Source: Shewanella eurypsychrophilus
Lineage (GTDB): Bacteria; Pseudomonadota; Gammaproteobacteria; Enterobacterales; Shewanellaceae
Reading direction: 5' to 3'
Assembly (NCBI RefSeq): GCF_007004545.3
Contig: NZ_CP045503.2
Span: forward strand, 2,760,501 to 2,824,500
Length of the DNA stretch: 64,000 bases
Shown here: piece by piece, positions 1-8,551 of the stretch
Numbering within the stretch: the first letter of the stretch is position 1
Layout: each line of letters starts with the position of its first letter
Notes under the pieces: model-generated
Database searches by the model: none
What the model was told of the DNA's origin: nothing
The model's input: only the letters and a program-made list of their open reading frames with translations
Translations under genes and position numbers: made by a program

Positions 1-152
1 TTATCGATCCCTGCGCAACCCCTCTACAGCAGCTTAGGTTCGACAACTCTAAGTCGTTAGCCGATGAGCTGTTTGTACTCATCACCTTAGGTGATGATCG
101 CAGTATATACCGTACCTACGTAGATGGCCGTTTAGTCTACGCTCGAAACTAA
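1..152 (+). CDS. Guanine deaminase-like amidohydrolase, C-terminal end (partial)
   Basis: Only the last 49 codons are in the window, read in the frame that starts at base 3 and stops at TAA 150-152. The translation ends in LFVLITLGDDRSIYRTYVDG then RLVYARN. A 'hydrophobic-LGD-R...YVxGrLVY' ending is typical of the closing beta-strand segment of guanine deaminase and related TRZ/ATZ amidohydrolases (known family feature). The inference of guanine deaminase is strengthened by the guanine/hypoxanthine permease that follows on the same strand about 280 bp downstream. The catalytic metal-binding part lies outside the window, so another amidohydrolase remains possible. Confidence 0.6.
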   Translation, partial: IDPCATPLQQLRFDNSKSLADELFVLITLGDDRSIYRTYVDGRLVYARN

Positions 153-183
153 TTTTGACCATTTAGTCTACGCACGAAACTAA
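131..183. repeat. Imperfect 22-bp direct repeat of a gene's 3' end
   Basis: Bases 131-152 (tttagtctacgctcgaaact plus aa) are repeated at 162-183 with one mismatch. The first copy is the last seven codons and stop of the amidohydrolase. The second copy lies just after the stop, so the gene end has been locally duplicated. The rest of 184-432 holds no gene or terminator that I can recognise. Confidence 0.8.
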
Positions 184-432
184 TCAATAGCAAAAAGGAA
201 AATCAAGTACGAACGGGAATATCCTGACCTTAGTGTCAAGATATATGGTGAAGTATGGGCTTACGGTAAGTTACCAGCAGTATAGCTGAGCTTATCTATT
301 GAACATTAGGTTAAGGTTTACCCACGTTTATACCTACAGTGGTTGCTTTAGCTCGTCTGCTTGAAGTCTAAAATGACACTTGCAGGGTGGTCAGTCAGTC
401 CATATTTTGTGGCTACAAAAGGAAGCAATGAC

Positions 433-1806
433 ATGTCTATAAGTAAAACTGTTAACGATGAAGTTGTACCGGCAGAAAAGATCCCTTCAAGTCGATTAGA
501 TCAGTATTTTCATATATCTGAGCGAGGAAGTAATGTCCGGCAGGAAGTAATTGCGGGCGTCACAACATTCTTAGCAATGGTTTATTCAGTGATTGTAGTA
601 CCGAGTATGTTAGGTGTCGCAGGCTTTGATCCTGGGGCTGTGTTTGTCGCTACTTGTCTGGTATCTGCTTTTGGCTCACTCTTGATGGGACTTTGGGCTA
701 AATTACCAATGGCTGTTGGTTGTGCTATTTCACTTACCGCCTTTACCGCCTTTAGCTTAGTGTTAGGGCAAGGGATCAGCATTCCAGTTGCATTAGGTGC
801 AGTATTCCTGATGGGTGTAGTGTTCACAGCTATTACAGTGACAGGCGTTCGACAATGGATATTAACTAACTTACCTTATGGTATCGCCCATGGTACAGGT
901 ATAGGTATTGGTCTGTTTTTATTACTTATTGCGGCAAATGGAGTTGGACTTGTCGTTGCTAATCCCCATGATGGTTTACCTGTTGCTTTAGGCGAGTTTA
1001 ATTCACTCTCTGTGATCATGTCAGTCATAGGCTTAGCTGCAATTTTAGGGCTTGAGAAACGCCGTATTCCAGGTGGCATTTTGATAGTTATTGTCGCGAT
1101 ATCTATCTTTGGTTTGATATTTGATCCTGCTGTAACCTATCAAGGTCTTTTTGCTATGCCAGAATTTGGTGGTGAAAACTCACTGATTGGTACAATGGAT
1201 GTGATGGGGGCAATGAATCCTATTATTATTCCGACAGTACTTGCCTTGGTGATGACAGCAATCTTTGATGCTACAGGGACTATTCGCGCTGTTGCAGGTC
1301 AAGCAAATTTACTCGATAAAGATGGTCAGATAATCAATGGTGGTAAAGCACTTACAACTGATTCGGTAAGTAGTATTGTTGCCGGTGCTGTGGGTGGCGC
1401 ACCAGCTGCTGTTTATATTGAGTCTGCTGCGGGTACCGCTGCCGGTGGTAAAACAGGTCTAACTGCGACAGTCGTTGGTGGACTATTTATCTGTATGTTG
1501 TTTCTAGCACCGCTTAGTTACCTTGTCCCTGCGTATGCAACTGCACCCGCGCTGATGTATGTAGGTCTACTCATGTTATCAAACGTCAGTAAGCTTGATC
1601 TTAACGACTCGGTTGATGCCTTGTCTGGATTAATGTGCGCTGTATTCATTGTTCTGACTAGCAATATTGTTACTGGTATCATGCTTGGCTTCTCTGCACT
1701 TGTTATTGGCCGAGTGATCTCAGGTGAATATAAAAAACTTAATGTCGGTACCGTTATTATCGCGATTGTTCTCGTGGCATTTTATGCCGGTGGTTGGGCA
1801 ATTTAG
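433..1806 (+). CDS. ghxP: GhxP-type guanine/hypoxanthine permease (NCS2, COG2252)
   Basis: Inner-membrane symporter of the AzgA-like branch of nucleobase transporters, importing guanine and hypoxanthine. The protein (457 aa from this start) closely resembles E. coli GhxP/GhxQ as I remember them: [20 protein letters not shown] near the N-terminus, [20 protein letters not shown] in the middle, and the GG-rich [14 protein letters not shown] loop. It is strongly hydrophobic throughout, with about 12-14 membrane spans. The frame is open from TTG 361, but ATG 433 has AAAGGA about ten bases upstream and gives the family-like N-terminus, so I chose 433. Following a guanine-deaminase-like gene and preceding a nucleoside channel, it fits a purine-salvage set. 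No purine riboswitch is visible upstream. Substrate assignment between GhxP and adenine permeases is from similarity only. Confidence 0.85.
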   Translation: MSISKTVNDEVVPAEKIPSSRLDQYFHISERGSNVRQEVIAGVTTFLAMVYSVIVVPSMLGVAGFDPGAVFVATCLVSAFGSLLMGLWAKLPMAVGCAISLTAFTAFSLVLGQGISIPVALGAVFLMGVVFTAITVTGVRQWILTNLPYGIAHGTGIGIGLFLLLIAANGVGLVVANPHDGLPVALGEFNSLSVIMSVIGLAAILGLEKRRIPGGILIVIVAISIFGLIFDPAVTYQGLFAMPEFGGENSLIGTMDVMGAMNPIIIPTVLALVMTAIFDATGTIRAVAGQANLLDKDGQIINGGKALTTDSVSSIVAGAVGGAPAAVYIESAAGTAAGGKTGLTATVVGGLFICMLFLAPLSYLVPAYATAPALMYVGLLMLSNVSKLDLNDSVDALSGLMCAVFIVLTSNIVTGIMLGFSALVIGRVISGEYKKLNVGTVIIAIVLVAFYAGGWAI

Positions 1807-2001
1807 TAAGTTAAGCTTCATTTTATAGTGAAGTGAAATTCGTATTAAATTAATATTTTCAACGTGATCCGTTAAATGCATTATTAATGCGAAGTTTCAG
1901 ATAAGCTTGTATTACACTCAAGAAACTACTCTAGATACCTCTATGGAACACGGGGATGTTTAGAGTGATATTTAATAAAAATATAATATTAGGTGAGAAA
2001 T

Positions 2002-2793
2002 ATGAACAACAAATGGATAATAGCCGCACTACTCGTAAGCCCTGCTGCATTTGCAGGTGGTGATAGCTTGATTCACTGGTCAGATTTTAGTGTAACAGGT
2101 CTTTATGGACAAAATTATCTTGAACCTGGTGAGCACTTTGGTGGTTACGAAGGCCAAGCAGATCAGACCACAATGACACTTGAGACCGCTGGAGGTTGGA
2201 AGAACGGTGATTGGTTCGCATTCCAAGATTTTCTTTACTATAACGATGGCAGCAGTGATGATAATTTTGCTAACTATGGCGAGTACGGTACACGCTTTAG
2301 TGCGAGTAAAATGTTTGACTCCAAGGTAGGTTTTGGTCCTTTAACTGATGTGTCGCTAGCCCTTCAGTTTGAGCAAGGTAGCGCAGCAGCAAGTACTTTC
2401 TTAGTGGGTATTGGTTCTGACTGGACTATTCCAGGCTTTAGCTACTTTAATCTGAATGTTTACCATCGCTCAGAAGTTGTTGCAGGTGCAGGTCCTAAAG
2501 GCGCAAGTGACGGTTGGCAGTTAACGCCTGTATGGAGAGTTGATTTTGGTGACACTGGTATTGTATTTGATGGCTATATAGATTGGATCTTCTCAGTTGA
2601 TGATGAGATGCTAGATATATATGGTGGTAGAGTACATGCAGATAACATGGTCCACTTCAATCCACAACTTAAGTATCAATTTGCTGATTCAGGCTTCCTA
2701 GTGGGGATTGAGTACGATTATTGGAAAAATAAGTATGGTATTGACGGAATGGATCAAAACACTGGTTCTGTCATTGTTAAGTACCACTTCTAG
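2002..2793 (+). CDS. Tsx/OmpK-family nucleoside-specific outer-membrane channel
   Basis: A 263-residue outer-membrane beta-barrel of the Channel_Tsx (OmpK) family. It starts with a signal peptide (MNNKWIIAALLVSPAAFAGG, cleavage likely after AFA), continues with IHWSDFSVTGLYG, and ends in ...SVIVKYHF, the terminal aromatic residue expected for BAM-dependent barrel insertion. Alternating short hydrophobic stretches and many Gly/Tyr/Trp/Asp residues suit a barrel. The frame opens at GTG 1993, but ATG 2002 has AGGTGA six bases upstream and begins the signal peptide, so 2002 is preferred. Tsx-type pores pass nucleosides, which matches the adjacent purine permease. A hairpin terminator follows, so it is probably the last gene of its unit. 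Confidence 0.85.
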   Translation: MNNKWIIAALLVSPAAFAGGDSLIHWSDFSVTGLYGQNYLEPGEHFGGYEGQADQTTMTLETAGGWKNGDWFAFQDFLYYNDGSSDDNFANYGEYGTRFSASKMFDSKVGFGPLTDVSLALQFEQGSAAASTFLVGIGSDWTIPGFSYFNLNVYHRSEVVAGAGPKGASDGWQLTPVWRVDFGDTGIVFDGYIDWIFSVDDEMLDIYGGRVHADNMVHFNPQLKYQFADSGFLVGIEYDYWKNKYGIDGMDQNTGSVIVKYHF

Positions 2794-2823
2794 ACTTTAA
2801 CCAATTCTAGAACCATCACTATC

Positions 2824-2849
2824 AAGCGAGCTGAAAGGCTCGCTTTTTA
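2824..2849 (+). terminator. Rho-independent terminator after the Tsx-like gene
   Basis: Stem aagcgagc (2824-2831) pairs with gctcgctt (2838-2845) around the loop tgaaag, followed by a T run. Confidence 0.8.
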
Positions 2850-2881
2850 TTTACCTGAAAAACGGAAAATAAAAAGAAACA

Positions 2882-2948
2882 GCTTCGCTGGAGCTAGATT
2901 ACTCTTATGTCTATGAAGAGGCGGTAGTGCTCTATTCAACTGACTTGA
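2882..2948 (-). pseudogene. Decayed tRNA-like copy R1 (chimeric)
   Basis: The plus strand reads ggagctagatt (fMet-like 3' end), then actctt...aagag (a small palindrome), then ggtagtgctct and caactga (Val-like 5' half). Cloverleaf pairing is lost. It lies beyond the first operon terminator, next to the intact tRNA array. Confidence 0.5.
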
Positions 2949-3017
2949 TGATAGTAAAGAGTAGGTAACGCTATTCTCTTCATATCGATTTGCTTTGTAC
3001 TACTGAATTACAGGCAT

Positions 3018-3040
3018 AAAAAAACCAGCTTTCGCTGGTT
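3018..3040 (-). terminator. Distal copy of the tRNA operon terminator
   Basis: On the minus strand, aaccagc/gctggtt (3023-3029 with 3034-3040) forms a hairpin followed by seven T. The same block, including about 30 bp beside it, occurs again at 3453-3475. Confidence 0.75.
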
Positions 3041-3070
3041 ACTTCTCAATGAGTTATCTCAATTGAAAAT

Positions 3071-3174
3071 TGGTTGCGGGAGCTGGATTACTCTTTATAA
3101 GGGCAGGGCAACGACCTTCGCCTAGCTTTTATAAAAGTTGAGCCCGACGAGCTACCATACTGCTCCATCCCGCG
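3071..3174 (-). pseudogene. Decayed tRNA-fMet copy R2 with two inserts
   Basis: It begins as a normal fMet 3' end (tggttgcgggagctggatt) and ends as a normal 5' end (gctccatcccgcg), giving 104 instead of 77 nt. The T-loop segment is replaced by actctttataagggcaggg, and the anticodon arm by cctagcttttataaaag. The two inserts are partly complementary (TTTATAA with TTATAAA), so a new long hairpin replaces the cloverleaf. The CAT anticodon is gone. Confidence 0.65.
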
Positions 3175-3219
3175 ACTGAATTATAACTTTATAGATGTTT
3201 GATTCTTCTATAAAAGAAT

Positions 3220-3315
3220 TGGTACAACTGAGTGGATTACTCTTACGAGGCAAAGAGTCCGACCCCAACCCCAACCCCAACCATGTCAAGGTAGTGCTCT
3301 AACCAACTGAGCTTA
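3220..3315 (-). pseudogene. Decayed tRNA-Val copy R3
   Basis: It starts like an intact tRNA-Val 3' end (tggtacaactgagtggatt), then carries actcttacgaggcaaagagt, a perfect ACTCTT/AAGAGT palindrome, in place of the T-loop. A CCCCAA unit is then repeated three times where intact genes have gacccct. The 5' half (atgtcaaggtagtgctct) survives but the acceptor strand is lost. Confidence 0.65.
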
Positions 3316-3351
3316 AGCTAAGTAGATGTTTAAATTCTTCTATAAAAGAAT

Positions 3352-3425
3352 TGTTCGTGGGAGCTATATTATTCTTTTATAAGGGCAGGATAACGGTCTT
3401 CGCCAGTTTTTATAAAACATTGAGT
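3352..3425 (-). pseudogene. Strongly decayed tRNA-fMet-like copy R4
   Basis: It retains gtgggagctatatt, the insert-like attcttttataagggcagg, aacggtcttcgcc and tttttataaaa, so it derives from the R2-type mutant copy rather than from an intact gene. The 5' half is missing. Confidence 0.5.
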
Positions 3426-3452
3426 TTGAATAAAAACACAAAAATTAGATAT

Positions 3453-3475
3453 AAAAAAACCAGCTTTCGCTGGTT
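3453..3475 (-). terminator. Proximal tRNA operon terminator
   Basis: Stem aaccagc (3458-3464) and gctggtt (3469-3475) with a T run on the minus strand. It lies about 30 bp past the last intact tRNA-Val in the direction of transcription. Confidence 0.8.
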
Positions 3476-3505
3476 ACTTCTCAATGAGTTATCTCAACTG
3501 AGAAT

Positions 3506-3582
3506 TGGTACAACTGAGTGGATTCGAACCACCGACCCCTACCATGTCAAGGTAGTGCTCTAACCAACTGAGCTACAGTTGT
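3506..3582 (-). tRNA. tRNA-Val(GAC)
   Basis: 77 nt, CCA encoded. Acceptor ACAACTG pairs with CAGTTGT. The anticodon stem CTACC/GGTAG encloses loop TTGACAT, giving anticodon GAC. The T-arm is GGTGG-TTCGAAT-CCACT. Last intact gene of the minus-strand operon. Confidence 0.95.
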
Positions 3583-3601
3583 ATCGTGTTGCTGTCAAAA
3601 T

Positions 3602-3678
<77 letters not shown>

Positions 3679-3723
3679 TCCGTATTGAACGCATTAGTTG
3701 TTTGAATTCTACTAATAAAGAAT

Positions 3724-3828
3724 TGGTTGCGGAAGCTGGATTACTCTTTATAAGGGCAGGGCAACGACCTTCGCCTAGCATTTATAAACAGTTGAGTCCG
3801 AGTAGCTTTTATACTGCTCCATCCCGCG
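3724..3828 (-). pseudogene. Decayed tRNA-fMet copy R5 with two inserts
   Basis: 105 nt with the R2-type inserts actctttataagggcaggg and cctagcatttataaaca, plus substitutions (gcggaagc, gagtccgagtagctttta) that break the acceptor and D arms. Nearly identical to R6. Confidence 0.65.
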
Positions 3829-3874
3829 TCCGTTTTACTTCTTAATAGATGTTTAGCTTCTTCTATAAAAGAAT

Positions 3875-3951
3875 TGGTACAACTGAGTGGATTCGAACCA
3901 CCGACCCCTACCATGTCAAGGTAGTGCTCTAACCAACTGAGCTACAGTTGT
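3875..3951 (-). tRNA. tRNA-Val(GAC)
   Basis: Identical in sequence to the copy at 3506-3582; all arms pair, anticodon GAC, CCA encoded. Confidence 0.95.
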
Positions 3952-3969
3952 ATCGTGTTGCTTTCAAAT

Positions 3970-4046
<77 letters not shown>

Positions 4047-4089
4047 TCCGATAAACGCATTAGTTGTTTTAATTCTACTAATAAAGAAT

Positions 4090-4194
4090 TGGTTGCGGAA
4101 GCCAGATTACTTTTTATAAGGGCAGGGCAACGACCTTCGCCTAGCATTTATAAACAGTTGAGTCCGAGTAGCTTTTATACTGCTCCATCCCGCG
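4090..4194 (-). pseudogene. Decayed tRNA-fMet copy R6 with two inserts
   Basis: 105 nt, almost the same as R5 (gccagatt instead of gctggatt). The shared mutations imply that R5 and R6 arose by duplication of an already mutant copy. Confidence 0.65.
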
Positions 4195-4250
4195 TCCGTA
4201 CTTTCTACAAGAGAACGCATTAAGTTATTTTGATTCGACTTAAAAAGAAT

Positions 4251-4327
4251 TGGTACAACTGAGTGGATTCGAACCACCGACCCCTACCATGTCAAGGTAG
4301 TGCTCTAACCAACTGAGCTACAGTTGT
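4251..4327 (-). tRNA. tRNA-Val(GAC)
   Basis: Third intact copy, all arms pair, anticodon GAC. Only two bases separate it from the next fMet gene. Confidence 0.95.
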
Positions 4328-4329
4328 AT

Positions 4330-4406
<77 letters not shown>

Positions 4407-4450
4407 TCCGATAAACGCTATAGTTGTTTTAATTCTACTAATTAAAGAAT

Positions 4451-4527
<77 letters not shown>

Positions 4528-4572
4528 TCCGTATTGAACGCATCAGTTGTTTGAATTCTACTAATAAAGAAT

Positions 4573-4649
<77 letters not shown>

Positions 4650-4694
4650 TCCGTATTGAACACATCAGTTGTTTTAATTCTACTAATAAAGAAT

Positions 4695-4748
4695 TTGTTG
4701 CTGAAATAACAATTGAGTCAGAGTAGCTTTTATACTGCTCCATCCCGT
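4695..4748 (-). pseudogene. Truncated tRNA-fMet remnant R7
   Basis: It keeps ttgttgctgaaataac and the R5/R6-like 5' half gagtagcttttatactgctc followed by catcccgta. The middle is deleted. It sits between the promoter and the first intact gene. Confidence 0.5.
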
Positions 4749-4803
4749 ATCTGTACTCTTTGCAACATCTTGTTCATTCGGCTAACGCCTTGGAACGAGC
4801 GCT

Positions 4804-4833
4804 ATAGTAAGGGGGATAGTGCTTTGGTTGCAA
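4804..4833 (-). promoter_or_regulatory. Stable-RNA promoter for the tRNA operon
   Basis: On the minus strand, -35 TTGCAA (4828-4833) is 18 bp from -10 TACTAT (4804-4809). An A/T-rich stretch lies upstream and a G+C-rich discriminator (AGCGCTCG) downstream, the layout of stringently controlled tRNA/rRNA promoters. Confidence 0.6.
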
Positions 4834-4962
4834 GTAAAAAAATGGTTTTATTGTTTAAGCGGTGATTTGGTGTGCAACTCGCTCTTTTCTAGTACGAAAA
4901 CTAGCTAAGAGGCGTAATTTCCTCCTAGCTAAATTGAAATGAGTGGGTCTAATATTTCAAGA

Positions 4963-6339
4963 TTAGTGGCTTGTTTGGTCTTCTAATGCCGCCTTGCTAA
5001 AGCCTGACTTCTGAATGTATCTCAGTCTAAAGGCAAACAATACTGCTGCACTTGTTAAGCCTGCAATAAGTCCTATCCAGAATCCTTGTGCTCCCATCGC
5101 TGGAACAACCAGGTCGGTTCTTGCAAGTATATAGCCTATAACCATGCCTATACCCCAATAAGAGACGAGGGTGATATAGAATGCACTTCTAGTATCTTTA
5201 TAGCCACGTAAAGCCCCCGCTGCGACGACCTGTACTGAATCAGATAACTGATAAAGTGCAGCAAAGAACATTAATGTACCCGCTAAAGAAACCACTTCAG
5301 GGTTATTATTATATAAGTGGGCTATTTCAGATCTAAAAAATACAGTAATAATTGCAGTAAACATAGCGAGTGCAAATGAGAGCATTAAGCCTACTTTGGT
5401 CACTAAGGCTGAGATTTCTCTTTTATCTTGCCCTAAGTAATAGCCAACACGTATTGATACGGCGATACCTATAGACAGTGGCAGCATAAATACGATGGAT
5501 GAAAAGTTCAGTGCGATTTGATGTCCTGCCACGATATTTGCGCCAAGGGGGGCAAGTAATAGTGCGATAACAGCAAATAGACTCACCTCGAAGAACAGAG
5601 CCATAGCAATCGGGAAACCATGTTTAGTCATATCCCATATAGTATGCCAATGAGGCTTGTGGAAAGATTTAAATGGCGCGAGCTCTTTAAATCTTTTATG
5701 CAATTGCATATAGATGACCATAGCGATTAACATCGCCCAAAAAACCAGTGCGGTTGCAATGCCACAACCAGCACCGCCCATCGGCTCTATACCAAAGTGT
5801 CCATAGATAAAGATATAGTTGGCAGGTATGTTAACGGCTAGACCTACGAAGCCTATGACCATGGTTGGTAAGGTATAAGAGATCCCTTCGCTGCAACCTC
5901 TAAGTACTTGGTATAGTACGAAAGCGGGCACTCCCCAGGCAAAACCATCAAGGTAGCCAATACTTAATCTTGCTAATTCAGGTTCTAAATCCATCATTAA
6001 AAAGATCTTTTCAGCAAAACTGAGAAACACAATCACACCTATGCTGCCAATTATGGCAATATAAGCAGCTTGAAAGGCGAGTGGTTGTATGGCTTTTTGA
6101 TTATTTGCACCATGGTGATGGGCAAAAACAGGGGTGAATGCGAGTAGTAACCCCTGAACAAAAAGCAATGCAGGTAACCACAAGCTAGTTCCTATAGCCA
6201 CGGCAGCCATATCAACGGCACTGACTCTTCCAGCCATGACGGTATCGATAAAACCCATCATGGTTTGCGTTACTTGAGCGATCAATACAGGAAGTGCGAG
6301 TTGTATTAAACGTTTGGCCTGAAAGCCGAATTGATTCAT
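4963..6339 (-). CDS. norM: MATE family multidrug efflux transporter (NorM/MdtK type)
   Basis: 458 aa, the usual MATE length, with about 12 hydrophobic spans in two homologous halves. The N-terminus has the family pattern ALPVLIAQVTQTMMGFIDTV followed by MAGR. The second half repeats an EVSLFAVIALLLAPLGANIV segment. It acts in the inner membrane as a cation-coupled drug and toxin exporter (family knowledge). The ATG at 6339 follows AAGGCAG. It is divergent from riboflavin synthase, the same neighbour pair as mdtK-ribC in E. coli, which supports orthology with NorM/MdtK rather than DinF. Only 32 bp separate the two starts, so promoters must overlap or lie in the coding regions. Confidence 0.9.
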   Translation of the reverse strand: MNQFGFQAKRLIQLALPVLIAQVTQTMMGFIDTVMAGRVSAVDMAAVAIGTSLWLPALLFVQGLLLAFTPVFAHHHGANNQKAIQPLAFQAAYIAIIGSIGVIVFLSFAEKIFLMMDLEPELARLSIGYLDGFAWGVPAFVLYQVLRGCSEGISYTLPTMVIGFVGLAVNIPANYIFIYGHFGIEPMGGAGCGIATALVFWAMLIAMVIYMQLHKRFKELAPFKSFHKPHWHTIWDMTKHGFPIAMALFFEVSLFAVIALLLAPLGANIVAGHQIALNFSSIVFMLPLSIGIAVSIRVGYYLGQDKREISALVTKVGLMLSFALAMFTAIITVFFRSEIAHLYNNNPEVVSLAGTLMFFAALYQLSDSVQVVAAGALRGYKDTRSAFYITLVSYWGIGMVIGYILARTDLVVPAMGAQGFWIGLIAGLTSAAVLFAFRLRYIQKSGFSKAALEDQTSH

Positions 6340-6371
6340 GAAAACTGCCTTAAATACTAACGAGAGAGAAA

Positions 6372-6983
6372 ATGTTTACAGGTATAGTTCAAGCCACGTG
6401 CGAAGTGGTTGCGATAAATAAGAAAGAAGGCTTAAATACGCTAGAGGTCGCTATGGAGCCGGATTTACGTGAAGGGCTCATAACAGGCGCAAGTGTTGCT
6501 AACAACGGAGTCTGTTTAACGGTTACACGAATTGCTGATGATAGGGTGTTTTTCGATGTAATGGAAGAGACCTTGAGCGTGACCAACCTCTCAGAATTAC
6601 AAGTTGGCTTGCAAGTGAATATAGAGCGTTCTTTAACATTTGGAAGTGAGATTGGTGGCCACATACTTTCTGGCCATGTTCATACTCAAGCTAAGGTCTC
6701 TGAAATCAGCAATACAGATGAACACTTTAACATTAAACTAGACGTCGATAAAAAGTGGATGAATTACATTCTTTATAAAGGTTTTGTTGGTGTTAATGGC
6801 TGCAGTTTAACAGTGGGGGAGACAACAGAAGGGTCTTTCATGCTCCATCTGATCCCTGAAACATTGAAACTGACTAACTTAGATGCTGTGGCTGTGGGTG
6901 AGCGATTAAATATTGAGATAGACAGTCAAACACAAGCCATTGTTGACACTGTGGAGCGTGTACTCGCCCAAAGAGGTTTGTAA
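6372..6983 (+). CDS. ribE: Riboflavin synthase, alpha subunit
   Basis: Cytoplasmic enzyme that dismutates two molecules of 6,7-dimethyl-8-ribityllumazine to riboflavin plus a pyrimidine. The 203-residue protein begins with the invariant MFTGIVQ and consists of two lumazine-binding repeats (about 1-97 and 98-195). Family motifs are visible: NGVCLTV in repeat 1 and GVNGCSLTV in repeat 2, and GGHILSGHVH at the domain junction. The start has GAGAGAAA upstream. It is divergent from norM and appears monocistronic; no FMN riboswitch fits in the 32-bp gap. In E. coli the gene is also called ribC. Confidence 0.95.
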   Translation: MFTGIVQATCEVVAINKKEGLNTLEVAMEPDLREGLITGASVANNGVCLTVTRIADDRVFFDVMEETLSVTNLSELQVGLQVNIERSLTFGSEIGGHILSGHVHTQAKVSEISNTDEHFNIKLDVDKKWMNYILYKGFVGVNGCSLTVGETTEGSFMLHLIPETLKLTNLDAVAVGERLNIEIDSQTQAIVDTVERVLAQRGL

Positions 6984-7050
6984 CTCAGTTCAGTTAGCGC
7001 ATAACTTGAACTTAAAGGTGGCGCAGTGACTAAAGTAGCTAATAAAGTCG

Positions 7051-7251
7051 TTAATATATTTGCTCGTCACCTGAGTCGATAAACAATTCTATTGTATGCC
7101 TAGCTTCATCTAAATGTAACCGCATGTGGATTGGGTTACAGCAGATCCTGCAATCATCATAATAATCTTGATCACCACTGGTGCCATCCACATCAATATG
7201 TTGATGGTGCCCACAATGGGGACAACTAATGGTCTGGGTTGCAAACTTCAT
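7051..7251 (-). CDS. CPXCG-motif cysteine-rich small protein
   Basis: 66 aa from ATG 7251, which has AGGAG five bases upstream. The longer frame to 7353 lacks such support and adds an unconserved N-terminus. The sequence MKFATQTISCPHCGHHQHID has the CPxCG knuckle, and a second pair (DCRICCNP) follows about 25 residues later, so a single zinc-binding site is likely. This matches the Cys_rich_CPXG family, a widespread proteobacterial group without a known function. It is followed 100 bp upstream of the pteridine-reductase-like gene's start on the same strand order, so the two may be co-transcribed (SDR gene first). Confidence 0.8.
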   Translation of the reverse strand: MKFATQTISCPHCGHHQHIDVDGTSGDQDYYDDCRICCNPIHMRLHLDEARHTIELFIDSGDEQIY

Positions 7252-7366
7252 AAAAACTCCTCGGTTTCTTCCAAGAAACATTAAGCTAAACGTTTCATCA
7301 ACTCGCGCAGTTTCCTCTTGTGAGCGAGTGTAGAGAAAATCGTTACTGATCATATTCCGTCTATTT

Positions 7367-8098
7367 TTAAGCCCCCAAATAACCGGTTACTGTACGGCCG
7401 CCATCTACTGCGATAATTTGCCCTGATATATAGTGGCTATCTACCAAAAATTGCACTGTGTCCGCGATGTCTGAAGGTGCGCCGCATCGAGCTAATGGGA
7501 TCTGTTTAATTATAGAATCTTGTGCGCCATTTTTACTATTTTCTGGCCATATTATTGCACCAGGAGCAACACCATTAACTCTTATCTCTGGGCCTAGCTC
7601 TTGTGCTAGAGAAAGCGTAGCCATCTGTAAAGCTGCTTTTGAGATAGAATACAAACCATGGTCTTTTAACGGCTTTGTCCCGTGTATATCGAGCAAGTTG
7701 ATAATAGTGCCTTGATGTTTAGACAGTGATGTTGCAAGTTGTTGAGCAAGTAGGTAAGGGGCGAGTAGATTTATACTCAGAAGCCGCTGACAGTCATTGA
7801 AGTTCGCTGCTTCTAATGGCATGGGATAGAAGGCCGAAGCATTATTCACAAGTACAGCCAATGGGTAGTCTGCAGCTCGTTGTGCTAATTGCATAATGCC
7901 GAGTTCATTAGATAGCTCTGCTTGAACAATAACACTAGAGTTTTCTCTTAATCGATTAAACTCATTACATAAGGATTGAGCTTCACTGTGTGAATTTGAA
8001 TAATGGATCAACACCTTGTAGCCGTTTGAATGTAACTTCCTTGCTATTACCCGTCCTATACGCTTAGCGCCCCCAGTTACCAATGCCCAACTTTCCAT
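7367..8098 (-). CDS. Pteridine reductase-like short-chain dehydrogenase (FolM/PTR1 type)
   Basis: 243-residue Rossmann-fold SDR. The cofactor motif is TGGAKRIG at residues 8-15; an Arg in this loop is typical of NADPH-using pteridine reductases. NNAS lies near residue 85 and the catalytic YSISK near 155. The C-terminus GQIIAVDGGRTVTGY is like pteridine reductase and FolM, whose 'DGGR' ending differs from FabG-type 'DGG-M/L'. Likely role: NADPH-dependent reduction of dihydropterins (dihydromonapterin or dihydrofolate) in the cytosol. Substrate is inferred from these motifs only. The minus strand carries it ahead of the CPXCG gene. Confidence 0.75.
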   Translation of the reverse strand: MESWALVTGGAKRIGRVIARKLHSNGYKVLIHYSNSHSEAQSLCNEFNRLRENSSVIVQAELSNELGIMQLAQRAADYPLAVLVNNASAFYPMPLEAANFNDCQRLLSINLLAPYLLAQQLATSLSKHQGTIINLLDIHGTKPLKDHGLYSISKAALQMATLSLAQELGPEIRVNGVAPGAIIWPENSKNGAQDSIIKQIPLARCGAPSDIADTVQFLVDSHYISGQIIAVDGGRTVTGYLGA

Positions 8099-8400
8099 TT
8101 TTTATATTCTCCCAAACAATACATTCAAACTGTGAGTACACATTTATTCAAGGATTGAATTATCAGTGTTTATACAAAAAAGTAAATCAAAAGACACTTT
8201 TATATCTGCTGCAGCCGTTTGTCATAGCCCTCCTATGACGAATAATCATCTAGCAGTGAACTAGCCTTTATCATGCTCACTAATTGATACCATTTAATTA
8301 AATTCGAGGAATTAAACTAAGATGACTTTAAAATTTTAAATTCATGACATTAACACATCAATTACTGTCCAAATTAACACTAAAATGGCCATGACGATGC

Positions 8401-8430
8401 TTGCACTCGACATATAAAATCTCGTAGAAT
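8401..8430 (+). promoter_or_regulatory. Predicted sigma-70 promoter of thrS operon
   Basis: TTGCAC (8401-8406), 18-bp spacer, TAGAAT (8425-8430). About 120 bp of leader follow. The leader contains gtggccc paired with gggtcaccac (about 8513-8535) immediately before the thrS start, where E. coli has its ThrRS-binding operator; regulation by ThrRS here is inference. The rest of 8100-8400 holds no gene that I can see. Confidence 0.5.
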
Positions 8431-8551
8431 TGTCCGCTTGTGCCTTTGGTGAATAAGACTCTTGTAATGGCTTACCCCATAGGCGCTCTTAACTTTTAAT
8501 TTAATTAGCAAGTGGCCCTACGTGGGGGTCACCACTGCATAAGGATTTTTC

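Noticed and set aside
184..432. Purine riboswitch upstream of the guanine/hypoxanthine permease
   Set aside because: I looked for the conserved core of the purine aptamer and found no matching junctions or kissing loops.
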